Assembly (NCBI GenBank): GCA_964408955.1
Contig: CAYPBK010000010.1
Span: forward strand, 1 to 56,403
Reading direction: 5' to 3'
Length of the DNA stretch: 56,403 nucleotides
DNA from: JAAYKT01 sp964408955
Lineage (GTDB): Bacteria > Bacillota > Clostridia > Lutisporales > Lutisporaceae
Shown here: positions 51,491-56,403 of the stretch, one piece after another
How positions within the stretch are numbered: position 1 is the stretch's first letter
Layout: the number at the start of each line of letters is the position of its first letter
Made by a program: the position numbers and the translations under genes
The notes under the pieces: generated by a model
The model's input: only the letters and a program-made list of their open reading frames with translations
Databases searched by the model: none
Told to the model about the DNA's origin: nothing

Positions 51491-52813
51491 TTGTCTCAAC
51501 CGATAGTAGCAATTGTCGGCAGGCCAAATGTTGGGAAGTCTACTCTTTTTAATAAAATAGCGGGGAAGCGTATTGCAATTGTAGAGGATACACCTGGCGT
51601 TACAAGGGATAGAATATTTGCGGATGCCGAATGGACAGGTGTTACTTTCAGTCTCATCGATACAGGGGGTATTGAACCTTTTTCTGAAGATATAATATTA
51701 ATTCAGATGAAAAGGCAAGCTGAATTGGCGATAGAAACTGCTGATGTAATAATATTCGTTGTAGACGCAAAAGAGGGCATAAATCCCACCGACAGAGAAA
51801 TTGCAGATATTCTCAGGAAAGCAAATAAAACAATTGTACTGGCGTGTAATAAAGTCGATGCTCCAAAGTATAAGGACCATATATATGAATTTTATGCATT
51901 AGGCATAGGGGAACCTATAGCTGTATCTGCCGGTCAAGCGTTAGGTATTGGGGATTTGCTGGATGAAGTGATAAAAGGCTTTCCTAAGGACCAAGGGGAA
52001 TCATATGGTGATATGGATATTAAAATTGCCGTTACAGGCAAGCCCAATGTCGGTAAGTCATCGATAATTAATTCTATACTTGGTGAAGAGAGGGTTATTG
52101 TCAGCAACATACCTGGAACAACAAGGGATGCCATTGATACTATTTTTGAAAAAGACGGGGAAAAGTATGTTTTTATTGATACAGCAGGCATGAGAAAAAA
52201 AGGAAAGATTAATGAAGCTATTGAAAGGTACAGTGTGGTAAGAGCATTGGCCGCAATCGAAAGGTCAGATGTATGCCTTTTAGTAATAGATGCAGAAACA
52301 GGTGTAACAGAGCAAGACAGTAAAATTGCAGGTTTTATACATGAACAAGGAAGAGGATCAATAATAGTAGTAAACAAGTGGGATTTGCCGGATAAGGATG
52401 GAAAGACTGTTACCAAATATGAGGAAAGCATTAAAACAACATTGGCTTTTATGAATTATTCGCCGATTATTTTTGTTTCAGCATTGACAGGACAAAGAAT
52501 ACCTAAGATTTTAGAAACAATAAATTTTGTTTCCCAGCAGCATGCTTTAAGAATACAAACAGGTGTTTTAAATGATATAATAAGTGAGGCGGTTCTGATG
52601 AATCAGCCATCCATATCCGGGGGAAGAAGGCTGAATATTTATTACGGGACCCAGGTATCAACTAAACCCCCTACTTTTGTAATATTTGTTAATGATCCGG
52701 CCTTAATGCATTTTTCCTACGAAAGGTATTTAGAAAACCAAATAAGAAAATCCTTTGGTTTTGTTGGTACTCCAATAAGAATAATAATTAGAGGTAAAGA
52801 AAAGGAGATGTAA
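51491..52813 (+). CDS. der: Ribosome-associated GTPase Der (EngA)
   Basis: This GTPase (440 residues) has two G domains in tandem and is needed for 50S ribosome assembly. The first P-loop is GRPNVGKST (10-18) with DTGG and NKVD; the second is GKPNVGKSS (about 180) with DTAGMRKKGK and NKWD. A KH-like C-terminal domain ends the protein. TTG 51491 follows AGGAGTGAG. It is 19 bases after the DUF512 gene and 1 base before plsY, indicating one operon. Confidence 0.97.
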   Translation: MSQPIVAIVGRPNVGKSTLFNKIAGKRIAIVEDTPGVTRDRIFADAEWTGVTFSLIDTGGIEPFSEDIILIQMKRQAELAIETADVIIFVVDAKEGINPTDREIADILRKANKTIVLACNKVDAPKYKDHIYEFYALGIGEPIAVSAGQALGIGDLLDEVIKGFPKDQGESYGDMDIKIAVTGKPNVGKSSIINSILGEERVIVSNIPGTTRDAIDTIFEKDGEKYVFIDTAGMRKKGKINEAIERYSVVRALAAIERSDVCLLVIDAETGVTEQDSKIAGFIHEQGRGSIIVVNKWDLPDKDGKTVTKYEESIKTTLAFMNYSPIIFVSALTGQRIPKILETINFVSQQHALRIQTGVLNDIISEAVLMNQPSISGGRRLNIYYGTQVSTKPPTFVIFVNDPALMHFSYERYLENQIRKSFGFVGTPIRIIIRGKEKEM

Positions 52814-52814
52814 A

Positions 52815-53417
52815 ATGTCATACAAACTAATAATAGTAAGTATTTTATCTTACATATTGGGTAACATTTCAACATCATACTTCTTTGCAAAAATTTTTGC
52901 TGATATAGATATACGAAAGTATGGCAGCGGAAATGCAGGTGCGACTAATGCCTTGCGGACTCTTGGGAAAAAAGCTGGAGCGGCTGTTTTGATCGGTGAT
53001 ATCCTAAAGGGTATTATTGCAGTTTTAATAGGTAAAATAATTGCTGGTGAAGATGGTCAGATATTTGCAGGTTTATTTGTTGTAATCGGTCATAATTGGC
53101 CCGTTTTTTTAAGTTTTAAAGGAGGAAAAGGTATAGCTACTACAATAGGTGTAATGATTGGAATTAATCCTTATATTGTAGCAGGTATAGTCCCTATAGG
53201 TATATTAATAATAATAATTACAAGATATGTATCCTTAGCTTCAATATCTGGCATGATAATTTTCCCAATAGTTATGCTGTATACAAAACAATCAATAAAG
53301 CTCGTGCTGTTTAGCTTTATTTTATCAATAATGGCTATGTTTAGACACAGAAATAATATAAGGAAGCTCCTCGAAGGTACTGAGTCTAAAATTGGTCAAA
53401 AAGTTAGCAAGGAGTGA
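52815..53417 (+). CDS. plsY: Acyl-phosphate glycerol-3-phosphate acyltransferase
   Basis: The membrane enzyme (200 residues) transfers an acyl group from acyl phosphate to glycerol 3-phosphate, the first step of phospholipid synthesis. About five membrane segments and the three family motifs are visible: GSGNAGATNALRTLG (37-51), GHNWPVFLSFKGGKGIATTIG and the later TRYVSLASI. AAGGAGATG precedes the ATG. The next gene, gpsA, makes its substrate. Confidence 0.96.
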   Translation: MSYKLIIVSILSYILGNISTSYFFAKIFADIDIRKYGSGNAGATNALRTLGKKAGAAVLIGDILKGIIAVLIGKIIAGEDGQIFAGLFVVIGHNWPVFLSFKGGKGIATTIGVMIGINPYIVAGIVPIGILIIIITRYVSLASISGMIIFPIVMLYTKQSIKLVLFSFILSIMAMFRHRNNIRKLLEGTESKIGQKVSKE

Positions 53418-53422
53418 TTTAA

Positions 53423-54457
53423 ATGCAAAAATTAGCAGTTTTAGGTGCAGGCAGTTGGGGTACTGCTAATGCTATTTCCTTAAGCAAAAAGGGCTATAAA
53501 GTTGATTTGTGGACTAGAAATATAGAGCTATTGGATTCTATTAATAGCACAAGGGAAAACTCTACATATTTACCCGGAGTAAAATTACCTCAAAATATCC
53601 GGGCTTCAAATGATATTGAATCATGCTGTAAGGACAGTGAAATAATTGTGCTTGGCACTCCCTCCCACGCTATTAGAGAAACAGTATCAACTATTAAAAG
53701 TTTTATTACAAGTAAGCAGGTTATTGTAAGTTTAGCAAAGGGAATAGAAAACGATTCACTTTGTCGTATGTCAGAAATAATTTTTGAATATCTACCTAAG
53801 AACCCTATAGCAATACTATCTGGACCAAACCATGCTGAAGAAGTAGCAAGGGATATACCTTCAGCTACAGTAGTTTCTTCACCTTATAAAAAGATAGCGC
53901 AATATGTTCAAGAAGTATTCATGACCTCGAGATTAAGAGTATATACAAATCCTGATATCATAGGAGTCGAATTAGGCGGCTCTATAAAAAATGTAATTGC
54001 ATTAGGGGCGGGCATTTGTGACGGACTCGGCTTTGGGGACAATACAAAAGCTGCGCTTATGACAAGAGGAATAGTTGAAATATCAAGGCTTGGAGTTTCT
54101 TTGGGTGCAAGGCAATGCACTTTTTCCGGTCTTTCAGGTATTGGAGATTTAATTGTGACTTGCACAAGCATGCATAGCAGGAATCGTAAGGCAGGTATTG
54201 CAATTGGAAAAGGGGAAACTTTGGATGAGGTTCTGCAATCAACTAAGATGGTTGTGGAAGGTGTAAGAACGACTAAATCCGCGTATAATCTCGCAATAAG
54301 ATCTGGTGTAGAGATGCCAATAACAGAAGAAATCTATAGAGTACTGTTTGAAAATGCAAATGTGAAGGATTCAGTTTTAAATCTAATGTTGAGAAATAAA
54401 ACTCACGAAATGGAAGATTTGCCAGAGATAGAATCTGTAGGATGGAAAGATGCTTAA
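53423..54457 (+). CDS. gpsA: Glycerol-3-phosphate dehydrogenase [NAD(P)+]
   Basis: The product (344 residues) reduces dihydroxyacetone phosphate to glycerol 3-phosphate for lipid synthesis. The Rossmann motif GAGSWGTA starts at G8, followed by SLAKGIEND and the catalytic lysine region GVELGGSIKNVIALGAGICDGLGFGDNTKAALMTRG. CAAGGAG precedes the ATG. It is paired with plsY, which uses its product. The stop lies inside the following terminator hairpin. Confidence 0.97.
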   Translation: MQKLAVLGAGSWGTANAISLSKKGYKVDLWTRNIELLDSINSTRENSTYLPGVKLPQNIRASNDIESCCKDSEIIVLGTPSHAIRETVSTIKSFITSKQVIVSLAKGIENDSLCRMSEIIFEYLPKNPIAILSGPNHAEEVARDIPSATVVSSPYKKIAQYVQEVFMTSRLRVYTNPDIIGVELGGSIKNVIALGAGICDGLGFGDNTKAALMTRGIVEISRLGVSLGARQCTFSGLSGIGDLIVTCTSMHSRNRKAGIAIGKGETLDEVLQSTKMVVEGVRTTKSAYNLAIRSGVEMPITEEIYRVLFENANVKDSVLNLMLRNKTHEMEDLPEIESVGWKDA

Positions 54458-54472
54458 TAGCATCTTTTTTTT
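54448..54472 (+). terminator. Intrinsic terminator overlapping the gpsA stop
   Basis: AGATGCT (54448-54454) pairs with AGCATCT (54459-54465) around a TAAT loop that includes the stop codon, followed by eight T. Confidence 0.85.
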
Positions 54473-54548
54473 GTAATAAAATTTTCTATTGTACATATAT
54501 ATATAGTGCATATCTGAAGCTAATAATCCTGCGATAGGAGGTAAGAAA

Positions 54549-56027
54549 TTGGAAGAATATGATGTATATCAAAGCATATCCGAAAGAACGGAAGGGAGCA
54601 TATACATAGGGGTTGTCGGCCCTGTAAGAACCGGTAAATCGACTTTAATAAAAAGAGTCATGGATTTATTGGTAATTCCAGCTATTGATAATGAATTTAA
54701 AAAAGAAAGAACGAAGGATGAACTTCCTCAAAGTGCAGATGGCAGAACAATAATGACAACAGAGCCAAAGTTTGTGCCAAATGAAGCCATAGAAATTAAT
54801 TTGGATGATAAAGCGAAATTCAGATTTAGGTTGGTTGATTGCGTAGGCTATTTAGTTGACGGAGCCATGGGTCATTTGGAGGATGGACACCCGAGAATGG
54901 TTAATACACCTTGGTATGAAAATGTTATACCTTTTGAAGAGGCAGCAGAAATAGGAACAAAAAAAGTAATTAACGACCACTCAACAATTGGTCTGGTTGT
55001 CACAACAGATGGCACTATAACGGATATCCCGCGAAGAAACTATATTGAAGCAGAAGAAAGAGTTATAAATGAATTAAAGGAGATAAACAAACCTTTTATA
55101 ATAGTTTTAAACTCAGCAAAAGCTGAAAGTACAGAAGCAAACGAGTTGAGAGAATCCTTGGAGTTAAAATATAATACACCTGTAGTTTTGGTGGACTGCT
55201 TAAATATGAGTATGAATGACATAGGAAGTATTCTGGGAAAGGTATTGTATGAGTTTCCGGTTAAAGAGTTAAATTACTATGCGCCACGGTGGTTTGATTC
55301 CCTTGAAAGCAGCCATTGGTTAAGAAAGGAAATAATAGACGGTGTATTAAGCAATACAAATGAAATATTTAAATTAAGAGAAGTAAGTGATTCAGCCTCT
55401 GCACTGGCGAGTATGGAGAGTATTAACAGCAGTGAATTGGCGAACATGGATTTGTCAAAGGGATCCGCTGATATTAATTTTGTATTTAAAGAGGGGTTAT
55501 TTTATAGGATATTAGGGGAGCTATCTGGAAATGAAATAGAAGGTGATTATCAGTTAATTGGTTTGTTAAGGGAGTTGTCAGAATCAAAAAAAGGATTTGA
55601 TAAAATAAAGGACGCTATAAGAGATGTAAAAGAGGTTGGATATGGGGTAGTTGCACCTTCTGTAGATGAGATTCAATTAGAGGAACCTGAGATAGTTAAG
55701 CATGGAGGGCGATTTGGAGTAAAGCTGCGTGCGAGTGCCCCTTCATTGCATATCATTAAAGCAAATATCGAAACAGAGGTATCGCCGGTAGTAGGAACAG
55801 AAAAACAAAGCGAAGAGTTTATCAGATATTTTTTAGATGAATTTGAAAATAATCCAGAAAAAATTTGGGATACAAATGTATTTGGCAAATCCTTGTACGA
55901 TATGGTTAAAGAGGAGTTGCAAGGGAAGCTCTATAAGATGCCGGATGATTTGCAGAGCAAAATGCAAATAACGCTGCAGAAAATTGTTAATGATTCAAAA
56001 GGTAGTGTAATTTGCATAATCATATAA
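54549..56027 (+). CDS. spoIVA: Stage IV sporulation protein A (spore coat ATPase)
   Basis: The mother-cell protein (492 residues) polymerises on the forespore using ATP and forms the base layer of the coat. The Walker A motif GPVRTGKST is at 24-32, followed by DCVGYLVDGAMGHLEDG-like Walker B surroundings and the conserved long C-terminal domain ending KGSVICIII. Length matches the B. subtilis protein. TTG 54549 follows GGAGG. It is expected to be under sigma-E control; I could not confirm a sigma-E promoter by eye. It follows gpsA after a terminator. Confidence 0.97.
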   Translation: MEEYDVYQSISERTEGSIYIGVVGPVRTGKSTLIKRVMDLLVIPAIDNEFKKERTKDELPQSADGRTIMTTEPKFVPNEAIEINLDDKAKFRFRLVDCVGYLVDGAMGHLEDGHPRMVNTPWYENVIPFEEAAEIGTKKVINDHSTIGLVVTTDGTITDIPRRNYIEAEERVINELKEINKPFIIVLNSAKAESTEANELRESLELKYNTPVVLVDCLNMSMNDIGSILGKVLYEFPVKELNYYAPRWFDSLESSHWLRKEIIDGVLSNTNEIFKLREVSDSASALASMESINSSELANMDLSKGSADINFVFKEGLFYRILGELSGNEIEGDYQLIGLLRELSESKKGFDKIKDAIRDVKEVGYGVVAPSVDEIQLEEPEIVKHGGRFGVKLRASAPSLHIIKANIETEVSPVVGTEKQSEEFIRYFLDEFENNPEKIWDTNVFGKSLYDMVKEELQGKLYKMPDDLQSKMQITLQKIVNDSKGSVICIII

Positions 56028-56090
56028 TAAGGCGATATCTATCCTCGTAACAACGGTAATTTAATATTATACGATCTAAGTATTATGTTG

Positions 56091-56127
56091 CTTCCTAAGA
56101 TAATAGTGTTATTTCTTAGGAAGTTTT
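56091..56127 (+). terminator. Intrinsic terminator after spoIVA
   Basis: A perfect 10-bp stem (56091-56100 with 56114-56123), a 13-base loop and four T. Confidence 0.75.
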
Positions 56128-56166
56128 CATATTTACAATTACGTTTCTCTCAATAAAATATAATCG

Positions 56167-56213
56167 AATTCTAAGCCTCTCCACAATGCAATCAATATGG
56201 AATATTAATAATC
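56167..56213 (-). repeat. Left-half fragment of the foldback repeat
   Basis: Read on the minus strand, these 47 bases match the left arm of copies 1 and 2 (GATTATTAATATT, then GATTGCATTGTGGAGAGG, then CTTAGAAT) with a short divergent patch. The core and right arm do not follow it; AT-rich unique sequence does. It lies about 50 bases past the right end of copy 3 in the same (minus) orientation. Confidence 0.8.
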
Positions 56214-56263
56214 AAAGAAACATAAGAGCTATAATAATATAATAAAAGTTACAGTTAAGACAT

Positions 56264-56403
56264 AATTATAGTTTCAGTATGCTTATTATATTTGATACGA
56301 TTGCGGAGTTCCGAGGCACAGGATCTGTAAGCTTGTTCCGGGTTGCGTCAAAACTCGCTTCGCTCAAACAGTTGACGCAACTAATCCTCCACTGCACTAA
56401 CAG
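56264..56403 (-). repeat. Intergenic foldback repeat, copy 3, cut by the window end
   Basis: On the minus strand this matches copies 1 and 2 from CTGTTAG through the core (AGTTGCGTCAACTG, TTTGAGCGAAGCGAG, CGCAACCCGGAACAAGC) to the right arm (GCAATCGTATCAAATATAATA). In this copy GCGTCAA pairs perfectly with TTGACGC. The left arm would lie beyond the window. Orientation is opposite to copies 1 and 2. Confidence 0.85.

Noticed and set aside
51934..52431. A 165-codon minus-strand frame inside der
   Set aside because: Antisense shadow of a conserved GTPase with no ribosome site or recognisable domain.
54473..54548. Sigma-E promoter for spoIVA
   Set aside because: Some CATAT-like sequence is present, but no -35/-10 pair has the right spacing; control by sigma-E remains an expectation only.

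Overview
This window looks like a stretch of chromosome from an AT-rich, endospore-forming, anaerobic Gram-positive bacterium of the class Clostridia. The evidence is the sporulation gene set (gerW/ytfJ, spoIIGA-sigE-sigG, a ylmC/ymxH-type gene, spoIVA), a division and cell-wall (dcw) cluster with a MurE carrying the meso-diaminopimelate signature, a V-type ATPase in the gene order known from Enterococcus hirae, strong GGAGG-type ribosome binding sites and many TTG/GTG starts. I cannot name a genus from sequence alone.

Layout. 1-12.3 kb is mixed housekeeping: the tail of an iron alcohol dehydrogenase, pseudouridine-5'-phosphate glycosidase, a P-type cation ATPase behind a yybP-ykoY (Mn2+) riboswitch, a lipoprotein, a tight DUF1461 / RluA synthase / NhaC antiporter / RluA synthase operon, a DUF421-DUF4363 pair on the other strand, and a DUF2953-gerW pair. 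12.4-16.96 kb holds a foldback repeat, tRNA-Val(GAC), an M29 aminopeptidase, a B12-binding radical SAM protein and endonuclease III. 17.2-25.8 kb is a nine-gene V-ATPase operon whose rotor subunit keeps the Na+-ligand pattern.

25.9-43.5 kb is lgt followed by mraZ-rsmH-ftsL-pbp-murE-murF-mraY-murD-ftsW-murG-murA-ftsQ-DUF881-DUF881-sbp-ftsZ. It lacks ftsA, murB and murC. Three exactly 10-bp-spaced repeats precede mraZ. 43.9-47.6 kb continues with spoIIGA-sigE, sigG, ylmC and nrdR, so division, peptidoglycan synthesis and the switch to compartment-specific sporulation sigma factors lie side by side. 48-49.9 kb is cysK-cysE behind a cysteine T-box. 50.1-56.0 kb is a DUF512 radical SAM protein, der, plsY, gpsA and spoIVA.

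No defence island, prophage, transposase or CRISPR array is visible. The least explained element is a roughly 170-200 bp imperfect foldback repeat at three intergenic loci (about 12.4, 47.6 and 56.2 kb). It has extra half-copies next to the second and third loci and lies in opposite orientation at the last one. Other less explained items are two very short candidate genes with good ribosome binding sites, and a long AT-rich inverted repeat ahead of the V-ATPase operon.
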